A stretch of DNA of 7,105 nt from an uncultured Christensenellaceae bacterium. Its GTDB lineage: Bacteria > Bacillota > Clostridia > Christensenellales > Pumilibacteraceae. The translations under genes and the position numbers were made by a program. The stretch is taken from NCBI GenBank assembly GCA_910588315.1, contig CAJUQF010000092.1, positions 925 through 8,029 on the forward strand, read 5' to 3'. The notes under the pieces are model-generated. The model saw nothing but the letters and a program-made list of their open reading frames with translations, was not told the DNA's origin and did no database searches. Positions within the stretch are counted from its first letter, which is position 1. The number at the start of each line of letters is the position of its first letter. This document shows positions 1-6,257 of this stretch, one piece after another.

Positions 1-29
1 CGCGTATAAAGATCGAAAGCATCGCATGA
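1..29 (+). CDS. rplU: 50S ribosomal protein L21, 3' end only
   Basis: Only the last eight codons and the TGA stop are inside the window. Read from base 3 they give RIKIESIA, which resembles the usual L21 C-terminus (a basic stretch followed by KIxxIxA). L21 is a structural protein of the large ribosomal subunit. The TGA at 27-29 overlaps the ATG of the next gene (26-28), so the two genes are probably translationally coupled. The order L21 - Prp - L27 is the classic Firmicute arrangement, and this supports an assignment that eight residues alone would not. Confidence 0.8.
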
Positions 30-334
30 CGCGGGTATCCTTCCTTTACGAAAACGGGGCGATAACGCGCGTGCGCGCAGACGGGCACAGCGGATACGAT
101 GACGGCAACGACATTGTGTGCGCGGCAGTCTCGACGCTCGTGCAAACGGCGTACCTCGCGTTAAAGGATATAGGAGTTAAAACCGAGTACATTCGCGACG
201 ACGGCAGGTTCGAGTTTTCCGTCGAATGTTCAAAAGATACGCGGCACGACGCGGATGTGATCCTTCGGGCAATGACCGTAGGTTTGCGTGACTTACAGAG
301 CGGGTATCCGCAAAATATTAAATTGGAGGTTTGA
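26..334 (+). CDS. prp: Ribosomal-processing cysteine protease Prp
   Basis: This 102-residue protein belongs to the Prp (YsxB-like) family. Prp removes the N-terminal extension of ribosomal protein L27 in Firmicutes and some related bacteria, a step needed for functional 50S subunits. The family signature is visible near the N-terminus: GHSGY at 20-24 with the catalytic His at 21, and DIVCAAVS at 29-36 with the catalytic Cys at 32. The His-Cys spacing is 11 residues, one less than I recall for Staphylococcus aureus Prp (His22/Cys34), because the intervening loop is one residue shorter. The gene lies between rplU (ATGA overlap) and rpmA, whose ATG is one base beyond its stop. The substrate encoded next door has the expected cleavage site. 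Confidence 0.95.
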   Translation: MTRVSFLYENGAITRVRADGHSGYDDGNDIVCAAVSTLVQTAYLALKDIGVKTEYIRDDGRFEFSVECSKDTRHDADVILRAMTVGLRDLQSGYPQNIKLEV

Positions 335-335
335 A

Positions 336-614
336 ATGTTTATAGATATTCAGTTATTCGCTCACAAAAAGGGCGGCGGTTCAACCAAAAACGGCAGAGA
401 CTCCAACGCTCAGCGTCTCGGCGTCAAGCGCTCGGACGGACAGTTCGTATTGGCGGGCAATATTCTTGTACGCCAACGCGGCACGAAGTTCCATCCCGGC
501 GAGAATGTCGGGCTTGGCGGAGACGATACGCTGTTTGCACTCGTTGACGGCAATGTCAAATTCGAAAATAAAAACAATCGCAAGCAGGTAAGCGTTTACC
601 CGATGGCAAACTAA
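336..614 (+). CDS. rpmA: 50S ribosomal protein L27 with Prp-cleaved N-terminal extension
   Basis: This is a 92-residue L27, a large-subunit protein whose N-terminal tail reaches towards the peptidyl transferase centre. The core family pattern is clear: AHKKGGGSTKNGRDS at 9-23, then GVKR and GNILVRQRGTKFHPG. The first eight residues, MFIDIQLF, form the Firmicute-type extension. By analogy with known Prp substrates, cleavage should fall after Phe8 to leave an Ala-His-Lys-Lys N-terminus. A strong Shine-Dalgarno GGAGG (325-329) sits six bases before the ATG at 336. An upstream in-frame ATG at 288 lies inside prp and has no such support, so 336 is the start. An intrinsic terminator follows immediately. 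Confidence 0.97.
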   Translation: MFIDIQLFAHKKGGGSTKNGRDSNAQRLGVKRSDGQFVLAGNILVRQRGTKFHPGENVGLGGDDTLFALVDGNVKFENKNNRKQVSVYPMAN

Positions 615-618
615 AACT

Positions 619-643
619 AAAAGGGCTTTAAACGCCCTTTTTT
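619..643 (+). terminator. Intrinsic terminator of the rplU-prp-rpmA operon
   Basis: An eight-base-pair perfect stem AAAAGGGC (619-626) and GCCCTTTT (634-641) encloses a seven-base loop, and the T run continues to 643. It begins a few bases after the rpmA stop codon. This placement and structure are typical of Rho-independent termination at the end of a ribosomal protein operon. Confidence 0.88.
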
Positions 644-698
644 CATATCCGCAATGCGGTGAGCCGATGCTTGTCGCGGTTTTCTTATAAGGTATATT

Positions 699-1499
699 AT
701 GTACACTACCGAAACGAATAAAATAATCGTTGACGCCGACGATCTGGACGTTAAGGCTACTCTCGAATGCGGGCAGCTTTTTCGTTTCGAAAAAACCGAT
801 CTCGGATACATAGTCAAGTCGGGAGAACATGAGTGTTCTGTCGTCACGGACGGCGGCAAAGTCGTTATCGATACGTCGTCTGTGGATTTTTTCGTGAATT
901 TTTTTAATCTTGATCGCGATATTGGCCGTATGAAACGCGAGCTTGCAAGATTCTCGGAACTTGCGCCGGCGCTCGAATGTTGCGGCGCGCTGAGAATTTT
1001 ACATCAGCCGTTGTTCGAAACCATAATTTCGTTTATCATTTCTGCCAATAACAATATCCCGCGCATAAAATCTATTATCGGACGAATTTGTTCGGCATTC
1101 GGCGACGTGTTTCCGACGCCTGCTCAGCTCGCGGCTATGGATATTCGACAATTGAATGCGATAGGCTGCGGATATCGTTCGCCGTACATATCTGCAACCG
1201 CTAAAATATGCGCGGAGACGGACATTCTAAATAGGCTGTATGCGGCGCATACTCAGGACGCTCAAAAGCTGTTGATATCTTTTCCCGGCGTGGGACAGAA
1301 GATAGCGGATTGCGTCACGCTTTTTGCGCTCGGCAGGTTCGAAGTATTCCCCATAGATACGTGGATGTTCAAAACGCAGCGAATCGGGTTGGAAAACGAA
1401 GCGCAGGTGCGGACGAGACTTATGGAAAAATACGGCGAGTATTCCGGTTATGCGCAGCAGCTTTTATATTATTACAATGCTATACTTCGCAGGGGATGA
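699..1499 (+). CDS. ogg: 8-oxoguanine DNA glycosylase/AP lyase, OGG1 type
   Basis: This 266-residue protein is a bacterial OGG1 homologue of the HhH-GPD superfamily. It excises 8-oxoguanine from DNA in base excision repair and probably nicks the abasic site by beta-elimination. In order: an N-terminal OGG domain with GQLFRF at 25-30 (Gly25 matches the human Gly42 region that reads 8-oxoG); ANNNIPRI at 116-123 (human SNNNIARI, DNA contacts); GCGYRSPYI at 156-164; and the helix-hairpin-helix FPGVGQKIADC at 195-205, with catalytic Lys201 (human Lys249) and Cys205 (human Cys253). Catalytic Asp220 follows (human Asp268). YAQQLLY at 251-257 matches the human WAQAVLF base pocket, with Tyr replacing Phe319. 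The position of human His270 is Trp222. A modest Shine-Dalgarno AAGGT (689-693) precedes the ATG. nfeD starts seven bases downstream, so the two may be co-transcribed. Confidence 0.93.
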   Translation: MYTTETNKIIVDADDLDVKATLECGQLFRFEKTDLGYIVKSGEHECSVVTDGGKVVIDTSSVDFFVNFFNLDRDIGRMKRELARFSELAPALECCGALRILHQPLFETIISFIISANNNIPRIKSIIGRICSAFGDVFPTPAQLAAMDIRQLNAIGCGYRSPYISATAKICAETDILNRLYAAHTQDAQKLLISFPGVGQKIADCVTLFALGRFEVFPIDTWMFKTQRIGLENEAQVRTRLMEKYGEYSGYAQQLLYYYNAILRRG

Positions 1500-1506
1500 T
1501 ACGTAG

Positions 1507-2019
1507 ATGCTTGCAAAAAGTTTTTCGCAATTATTCGATTCTATGAATATGGTAACGGTCTGTCTTTGGATCGTAGGGTTCATACTTTTTTGCGTGGAAT
1601 TTTTTCAGCCTATGCACGGTGTTATGTATATACTCGGCGGCGGTTTGACTGCGGGGGCGTTCGTAACGCGCATGGTCTACGGCACGGCAGGCGAAGCGTT
1701 TATGTTTGTTCTGATTACGGCAGTATTGCTTTTTGCGGTCCATTGCGTTTCCATCGCGACGCAAAAACGCGATTGGCTCAAAGTTTCGCGGATAGAAAAA
1801 GCGGGTGAACGCACGCGAAAATACGGTTCGTTGATAGATCATGTCGGCATTGCCAATACGTCGATAGATCTTACCGGAAACGCTACGATAAACGACGTTA
1901 ATCTCGTGGTATACAGCGAGACGCCGATAAAACGCGGCGAACGTGTGAGAATAACAAAGATAACGCAGGACCGCATAACGGTGGAGCGTGTCGATGAATA
2001 TGACGATGATTTGATTTAA
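1507..2019 (+). CDS. Short NfeD-like membrane protein (membrane helices plus OB-fold)
   Basis: This 170-residue protein fits the short NfeD form. Hydrophobic segments at about 15-33, 37-57 and 64-82 are followed by a charged cytoplasmic linker and a C-terminal beta-rich domain (about 107-162). That domain has the NfeD/OB-fold pattern: a YGSLIDHVGIA strand, a small Gly-containing turn, then IKRGERVRIT and a final strand. NfeD proteins usually work beside flotillin-like (SPFH) proteins such as FloA in membrane organisation. The N-terminal ClpP-like protease domain of long NfeD proteins such as Bacillus YqeZ is absent. AGGGGAT (1491-1497) at the end of ogg is a plausible ribosome binding site, nine bases before the ATG. 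Met13 and Met15 are possible alternative starts. No flotillin gene follows; a terminator does. The call rests on domain layout and neighbours more than on single residues. Confidence 0.78.
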   Translation: MLAKSFSQLFDSMNMVTVCLWIVGFILFCVEFFQPMHGVMYILGGGLTAGAFVTRMVYGTAGEAFMFVLITAVLLFAVHCVSIATQKRDWLKVSRIEKAGERTRKYGSLIDHVGIANTSIDLTGNATINDVNLVVYSETPIKRGERVRITKITQDRITVERVDEYDDDLI

Positions 2020-2035
2020 TACCGTGTGAGTTGTC

Positions 2036-2058
2036 ACGCCCGCGAGTCGGGCGTTTTT
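2036..2058 (+). terminator. Intrinsic terminator after the nfeD-like gene
   Basis: A perfect seven-base-pair GC-rich stem ACGCCCG (2036-2042) and CGGGCGT (2048-2054) closes a five-base loop CGAGT and runs into TTTTT (2054-2058). It starts 17 bases after the nfeD stop codon. It should end the ogg-nfeD transcript and separate it from the sporulation/ribosome-maturation gene run that follows. Confidence 0.88.
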
Positions 2059-2060
2059 CG

Positions 2061-2089
2061 TTCTATCGATTATCCCGAAATCATAAAAT
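2061..2089 (+). promoter_or_regulatory. Possible promoter for yqfC and the downstream genes
   Basis: After the terminator a new promoter is expected in the 39 bases before yqfC. The best candidate -10 is CATAAAAT at 2082-2089. It resembles the sporulation sigma-E -10 (CATACAnT) and also contains TAAAAT (2084-2089), one mismatch from the vegetative -10. The matching -35 region at 2061-2067 (TTCTATC) is weak for either sigma factor. In Bacillus, yqfC and yqfD belong to the sigma-E regulon, which would suit the first reading. Transcription would start at about 2096-2098, on or just before the yqfC ATG. The -35 is poor, so this is a hypothesis. Confidence 0.3.
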
Positions 2090-2097
2090 AAAACACC

Positions 2098-2352
2098 ATG
2101 AGTTTTATCGAGCAAGCGGCAAAGATATTTTCCGGCACGGCTGAATTCAAATTCCAAGCCGTAATGTTCGGGCGCGACGCTTTTTATATCGAGGGCGCGC
2201 GACCCGTAAAGATCGACGTCGGCGAAATGATATTCAAGACATCGCGCGAACTGATCTCGCTTACGGGCGAGAATTTGCATGTTTGCGAACTCGAGACAGA
2301 CTGCGTTTCAGTGGTCGGTCGGATCGACGGTTTTACGGTGAAGAGCTTATGA
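2098..2352 (+). CDS. yqfC: Sporulation protein YqfC (YabP/YqfC family)
   Basis: This 84-residue protein matches the small YabP/YqfC family found in endospore formers. A short N-terminal helix is followed by a repetitive beta-strand region including FYIEGARPVKIDVGEMIF (about 28-45) and ending in VVGRIDGFTV (72-81), the characteristic GRID-type end of YqfC. The family has no known enzymatic activity; Bacillus yqfC is expressed in the mother cell under sigma-E. Placement directly before yqfD, as in Bacillus, is the strongest support. An in-frame stop TAA at 2089-2091 fixes ATG 2098 as the start. The 18 bases before it contain no G at all, so there is no Shine-Dalgarno; leaderless initiation is possible. 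The stop overlaps the yqfD start by ATGA. Confidence 0.88.
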   Translation: MSFIEQAAKIFSGTAEFKFQAVMFGRDAFYIEGARPVKIDVGEMIFKTSRELISLTGENLHVCELETDCVSVVGRIDGFTVKSL

Positions 2353-3812
2353 GCGACGATATCAAGCGCGATAAGAAAAGCGAAAAGGTTAAAAGACGCC
2401 GAGAAAACAAAAAAAAGCGCGACGCCGATCGTTTGCAAAAACAACGGGAAAAAGCCGAGTTGCAAGCGGCGGCACGTTCCGCCGCGGCAAAGCGTAAAGC
2501 CGAAGACGCTTTGCGTAAGAAGGAGCGTGACGAACTTATCGCCAAACAACGAGCGATCAAAGCCCAGCGAAAAAAAGAGTTGCGGGAAGAGAAAGACCGG
2601 CTTGCCGAAGTCAAGAGAAAAAAACGTCTTGCCGTTTACTCTAAGATAAAATCGAAACTGAAAAATCCAAAAGCCGGATTCGGGTATTCGAATTTCGGAT
2701 TATTGCCGCGTGTGGAGCTCGGTATCCGCGGCGACAAGACGTCGATTGCGAGCAGGCTTGCGGCGGCAGGTATAAACGTTTCCGATATATGTGTATCTAA
2801 CGGCGAAACGTGTGTCAAAATACGAAAAAAAGACTTGCGAAAAGCTGTTGCTATTTTGAACGAAATGTGTTATACTCATAAAATAAATGCGACGTACGGA
2901 ATGGGGCGGAGATGCACGTTTTTTGCGGCGCGTTTCGGGCTTATTGTCGGCGCGATTGCGGCGGCGGTGAGTATGAACATTGCATACGGTTATATTTGGC
3001 GCATCGATATTTCCGGTAACGATAAACTGTCGTCGGCGGCTATAGAAGCCGCGCTTAAAGCCGCGGGTGTTTCTGTGGGATGTAAAAAGACCGATCCTTT
3101 CGGCAGTCGTGTGGCAGCCGCGCTCGAGAGTATGAACGGCATTGCCGATGCGTCTTGCGAGACGATCGGTACGACGCTTTACGTCAGAGTTCTCGAAGCA
3201 GAGGACTTTGTGGCGACAAATCGCTACGGTGAGTATCGGGCGGCGTACGATGCGACGGTGACTCGGCTTGCGGTAAGACACGGTACGGCGCTTGTCGAGC
3301 GCGGTGACGTTGTAAAGATCGGACAGCCGCTTGTTTCCGGCGACGTGTATTCGACGTCCGGCGAGCTGTTGTATACCGCAGATTGCGACGCGGACGTTTA
3401 TGGCAACGTGTCGCTGTCGTTTACGGCGCAGGTATCGCGGACCGCCGTCGATTACAGACGTACCGGTCGGAGTAAGACTCGCACGGTCATGTCGCTTTTC
3501 GGCAAGAGTTTCGGTAAGTCGAGATCGCCTTATCCGTCGTATGAAATGATTGCGCATACGGCAAACTACGATGTGTTGATCCCGCTCTATGTTACTTCGT
3601 ACACGTACTACGAGACCAAACCCGTGGAATACGAACGCGACATAGACGAAGTGTGCAAAAGCTATGCGGCGTCTGTGGCTGAAAAAATGGAGTTTGCCGG
3701 TGAATTCGACAGCTCTTACAGCGTTACGGAAAGCGTGGCGGGATTGTATACCGTACATTTGTTTTTAAGCGGAGAGGCGCTGATATCGACCGGCGTGCCG
3801 AGGTCCGATTAA
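2349..3812 (+). CDS. yqfD: Sporulation membrane protein YqfD with long basic N-terminal helix
   Basis: This 487-residue protein is longer than the usual YqfD (about 400). Residues 1-105 are an added, almost purely helical segment rich in Lys, Arg, Glu and Ala: I count about 40 Lys/Arg and 19 Asp/Glu in the first 100 residues. The recognisable YqfD core begins near 118. It has a small alpha/beta region (GDKTSIASRLAAAGI, 128-142), a membrane segment at about 191-217, the sequence IWRIDISGND just after it (216-225), and then a large extracytoplasmic part. The latter includes the GDVVKIGQPLVSGDV stretch at 319-333, which resembles the family's GDxVxxGQxLVSG pattern. Bacillus yqfD is sigma-E dependent and its molecular role is unknown. 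The ATG overlaps the yqfC stop (ATGA), which implies coupled translation; GGTGAAGAG lies just upstream. An in-frame extension to ATG 2283 lies inside yqfC and is unlikely. Confidence 0.88.
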   Translation: MSDDIKRDKKSEKVKRRRENKKKRDADRLQKQREKAELQAAARSAAAKRKAEDALRKKERDELIAKQRAIKAQRKKELREEKDRLAEVKRKKRLAVYSKIKSKLKNPKAGFGYSNFGLLPRVELGIRGDKTSIASRLAAAGINVSDICVSNGETCVKIRKKDLRKAVAILNEMCYTHKINATYGMGRRCTFFAARFGLIVGAIAAAVSMNIAYGYIWRIDISGNDKLSSAAIEAALKAAGVSVGCKKTDPFGSRVAAALESMNGIADASCETIGTTLYVRVLEAEDFVATNRYGEYRAAYDATVTRLAVRHGTALVERGDVVKIGQPLVSGDVYSTSGELLYTADCDADVYGNVSLSFTAQVSRTAVDYRRTGRSKTRTVMSLFGKSFGKSRSPYPSYEMIAHTANYDVLIPLYVTSYTYYETKPVEYERDIDEVCKSYAASVAEKMEFAGEFDSSYSVTESVAGLYTVHLFLSGEALISTGVPRSD

Positions 3813-3831
3813 TATAGGCACATTAATAAAC

Positions 3832-3859
3832 AAGGAAAACTTTTTGGACGAATAACTTG
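3832..3859 (+). promoter_or_regulatory. Unusual phoH translation start: Shine-Dalgarno, mini-ORF, then TTG
   Basis: AAGGA at 3832-3836 is a good Shine-Dalgarno, but the codon at the right distance is TTG at 3844. That TTG is in another frame and reads Met-Asp-Glu then TAA (3853-3855). The phoH frame begins at the next TTG, 3857, one base beyond that stop. In the phoH frame no ATG, GTG or TTG exists between the stop at 3827-3829 and base 3857. Either ribosomes finish the three-codon ORF and re-initiate, or one base of the true sequence differs here. Confidence 0.4.
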
Positions 3860-4822
3860 ATAAAATCGTTTAAAAACGACGATTTGCGCGCCGTATTCGG
3901 TGCGTACGACGCCAATATAAAAATGCTCGAATCGCTTTTGCATGTCGGCGTGCGCGCTACGCAGGACGGCGTGGAGATATCGGGTAAGGTCGCGGATGCC
4001 GAAATAGCGGGGCTTTTGATAGACAAGCTGTGCGCGGCGGTGCGTCGTGGCGAAAATATTACTCCCGATAAAGTAAAGCAGTATTACGATATACTCGGCG
4101 AAGATCCCGACGGAGTCGACGAGATAACCGCTCAGCCGATTTGTGTAAACGCGCGCGGGCAGAAGATATACGCAAAAACGCTCAGGCAGAAGAAATTCGT
4201 CGATGCGGTCACGGGTAATCTTTTGACATTTGCGATCGGTCCGGCAGGTACGGGCAAGACGTATCTTGCGGTCGCAATGGCGGCGAACGCTGTAAAGAAG
4301 GGTATGGTCGACAGGATAATTCTTACGCGTCCCGCGATAGAAGCCGGCGAGAAACTCGGATTTTTGCCGGGCGACTTGCAGATGAAGGTCGATCCGTATT
4401 TAAAACCGTTATACGATGCGTTAGGAGAAATGTTCGGCGACGATTATACGCGGCTTATAGAGCGCGGGACCGTGGAGATCGCGCCGCTTGCGTATATGCG
4501 CGGCAGAACACTGTCGCATGCGTTTATTATACTCGACGAAGCGCAGAACACTACGCCGGAGCAGATGAAGATGTTTTTGACACGGTTCGGCGAAGGAAGT
4601 CGTGCGATCGTTACGGGCGATATTACGCAAATAGATATTCGCGGCGAGCAGTCCGGACTTGTCGAAGCGGAACAGGTGCTTAATGATATCGACGGTATCG
4701 CGTTTGTACATCTTTCCGAAGACGATGTAGTGCGACACGGACTTGTTCAAAAGATAGTAAAGGCTTACAACAACTATTCGCTAAGGAGAAATCATGTCAG
4801 ACCCGGTAAGACCGAGCGATAA
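3857..4822 (+). CDS. phoH: PhoH-family ATPase (YbeZ/YqfE-like)
   Basis: This 321-residue protein is a full-length cytoplasmic PhoH/YbeZ ATPase, a P-loop family related to superfamily I helicases and linked to RNA metabolism. A small N-terminal region (1-100, including NDDLRAVFGAYDANIKMLE) precedes the ATPase core. Walker A is GPAGTGKTYLA at 128-138, with Lys134 and Thr135 binding the nucleotide phosphates. TRPAIEAGEKLGFLPGD (157-173), RGRTL (215-219), the Walker B ILDEAQN (225-231) and the TGDITQID motif (253-260) follow as in the family. In E. coli the homologue YbeZ is encoded with YbeY and binds it; here ybeY is two genes downstream. The start is a TTG without a well-placed Shine-Dalgarno and may lack a few N-terminal residues. 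The last 29 bases overlap pgpH. Confidence 0.95.
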   Translation: MIKSFKNDDLRAVFGAYDANIKMLESLLHVGVRATQDGVEISGKVADAEIAGLLIDKLCAAVRRGENITPDKVKQYYDILGEDPDGVDEITAQPICVNARGQKIYAKTLRQKKFVDAVTGNLLTFAIGPAGTGKTYLAVAMAANAVKKGMVDRIILTRPAIEAGEKLGFLPGDLQMKVDPYLKPLYDALGEMFGDDYTRLIERGTVEIAPLAYMRGRTLSHAFIILDEAQNTTPEQMKMFLTRFGEGSRAIVTGDITQIDIRGEQSGLVEAEQVLNDIDGIAFVHLSEDDVVRHGLVQKIVKAYNNYSLRRNHVRPGKTER

Positions 4823-6257
4823 CAGTTCTTATAAACCGCCGAGAAGTTCGTATATATGGCTTGCGGGAACTTTTGTTATAGTGTTTGCGATTATATACAT
4901 AACGCTTGTCGTTTTTGTACATTATAATCCGACTACGGACGGCATTCTCGGTATGAACGATTTGCAAGCGTATACGTTATACGTGTTTGTATTTCTGTTC
5001 TTTCTTGTTGCGCTGTACATTTACCTGATAGTTTCGCGTAAAGATCTGTTGTTCTCGTTAAAACGTGTAAATGCGCTGATGGCGATTTTTACGTTTGTCG
5101 TCGTTGTAAATATAGTGCTTATTGCATTTAATCCGTACCTGATTTGCGTGGCGTTGACGTCAATGCTCGTTTTGCCGTTTTCCAAAAAGAGCGATGCGTT
5201 TATACTGAATGCTTTCTCGTGTTGGATATCCGCATTCGTTTTGATAGCTACGCTCGAAATAAGCGAGTTTCCCGCGGTCGCGTTTACGCTAATCGCCGGT
5301 ATGATAGGCGGTGCGGTCGCGACGTATTCGTTCCCGTCGAGCATGACGCGTGTTGTTTCGGTAATCAGAACGTTTGTTGCGGGTACGGCGACGATCGTTG
5401 TTTATTTCGTACTTCTTTCAACGTATCAGTTGGATTTCCGTCCGTTCGTGGATAACATTATGTATATAGGCATATCCGTTGCCGGCGAGCTGTTGCTTAC
5501 CGCCGTGCTTGTGCCTATAATAGAGTGGGTGTTTAATCTTACAAGCGATTTCAAACTTATGGAACTGATCAACCATAAAAATCCGCTTATCCACAGACTG
5601 AGTGTCGAAGCGCCGGGAACGTTTAATCACTGCTTGGCGGTCGCCAATTTTGCCGAGATCTGTGCAGACGCTATTGGCGAAGATCCGTATCTTGCCAGGG
5701 CGTGTGCTTATTATCACGATGTAGGTAAGCTTTGCAACGTAGAATATTTTACCGAAAATCAAGCGGGTTACAATCCGCACGACGAGATATTGCCGGAAGT
5801 TTCGGCGGAGATCATAAGAAAGCATACTACCGACGGCTACGAATTGTGTAAAGAACACCGTATCCCGGAAGAAGTTGCGCACGTGACGATAGAACATCAC
5901 GGCACGTTGCCGATAATGTATTTTTACAATAAAGCGAAATCGCTTACCGACGGCGAAGTCGATATGGACGAGTATAGATACCACGGCGAGATACCTTCGG
6001 GTAAAATGGGTGCGATCATCATGATATGCGATTCGGCGGAAGCTGCGATCCGTGCCATGGACAATCCTACCGGCGATAAAGTGGACAAGCTGTTACGTGG
6101 CATGATAGACGAACGGTTGAAACTCGGACAGTTCGATAATTGTGCTATTACCATGCGCGACCTTACGGCTATTCGACTTGCGATAGTCGGCGCTTACGGC
6201 GGACTGTTCCATAAACGCATCAAATATAATATCGGACGTGACGGAATAAATGTTTAA
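4794..6257 (+). CDS. pgpH: PgpH-type c-di-AMP phosphodiesterase lacking the extracellular domain
   Basis: This 487-residue membrane protein matches the membrane core and C-terminal HD domain of PgpH (Bacillus YqfF), which hydrolyses cyclic di-AMP to pApA. Hydrophobic segments lie at about 21-43, 61-80, 92-127, 135-153, 160-180, 187-210 and 221-246. The HD domain (about 262-480) keeps all expected metal ligands: His279 in PGTFNH; His308 and Asp309 in YYHDVGK; His344; His368 and His369 in EHHGT; and Asp413 in ICDSAEAA. Their spacing closely follows Listeria PgpH (His514, His543/Asp544, His580, His604/His605, Asp648). Family members are usually about 700 residues, with a large extracytoplasmic 7TMR-HDED domain after the first helix. 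Here only about 17 residues separate helices 1 and 2. AAGGAG at 4783-4788 lies five bases before the ATG, inside phoH. The stop overlaps the ybeY start by eight bases. Confidence 0.93.
   Translation: MSDPVRPSDNSSYKPPRSSYIWLAGTFVIVFAIIYITLVVFVHYNPTTDGILGMNDLQAYTLYVFVFLFFLVALYIYLIVSRKDLLFSLKRVNALMAIFTFVVVVNIVLIAFNPYLICVALTSMLVLPFSKKSDAFILNAFSCWISAFVLIATLEISEFPAVAFTLIAGMIGGAVATYSFPSSMTRVVSVIRTFVAGTATIVVYFVLLSTYQLDFRPFVDNIMYIGISVAGELLLTAVLVPIIEWVFNLTSDFKLMELINHKNPLIHRLSVEAPGTFNHCLAVANFAEICADAIGEDPYLARACAYYHDVGKLCNVEYFTENQAGYNPHDEILPEVSAEIIRKHTTDGYELCKEHRIPEEVAHVTIEHHGTLPIMYFYNKAKSLTDGEVDMDEYRYHGEIPSGKMGAIIMICDSAEAAIRAMDNPTGDKVDKLLRGMIDERLKLGQFDNCAITMRDLTAIRLAIVGAYGGLFHKRIKYNIGRDGINV

Noticed and set aside
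288..614. N-terminally longer L27 starting at ATG 288
   Set aside because: The extra residues are out-of-frame prp sequence. ATG 336 has a strong Shine-Dalgarno and gives the canonical Prp-cleavable extension.
649..659. Small inverted repeat CCGC-AAT-GCGG between rpmA and ogg
   Set aside because: A four-base-pair stem with a three-base loop is too short to call a regulatory structure, and no T run follows.
671..698. Promoter before ogg (TTGTCG and TATATT, 16-base spacer)
   Set aside because: Transcription would start inside the ogg coding sequence, beyond its ATG and Shine-Dalgarno, so this pair cannot serve the gene as annotated.
1531..2280. Antisense open frame (249 codons, - strand) spanning the nfeD-yqfC region
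   Set aside because: It crosses a clear + strand terminator and two + strand genes, has shadow-type composition and shows no family motif.
2283..2348. N-terminally longer YqfD starting at ATG 2283
   Set aside because: It would lie inside the end of yqfC. The ATGA overlap start at 2349 is the normal coupled arrangement.
2700..3758. Long antisense open frame (352 codons, - strand) opposite yqfD
   Set aside because: It is rich in Arg and His with no recognisable domain, lies wholly over a confidently assigned gene, and is explained by the GC-rich codon use of the + strand.
5418..5984. Antisense open frame (188 codons) opposite the pgpH HD domain
   Set aside because: The HD metal ligands on the + strand are intact in order and spacing; the antisense product has no recognisable features.
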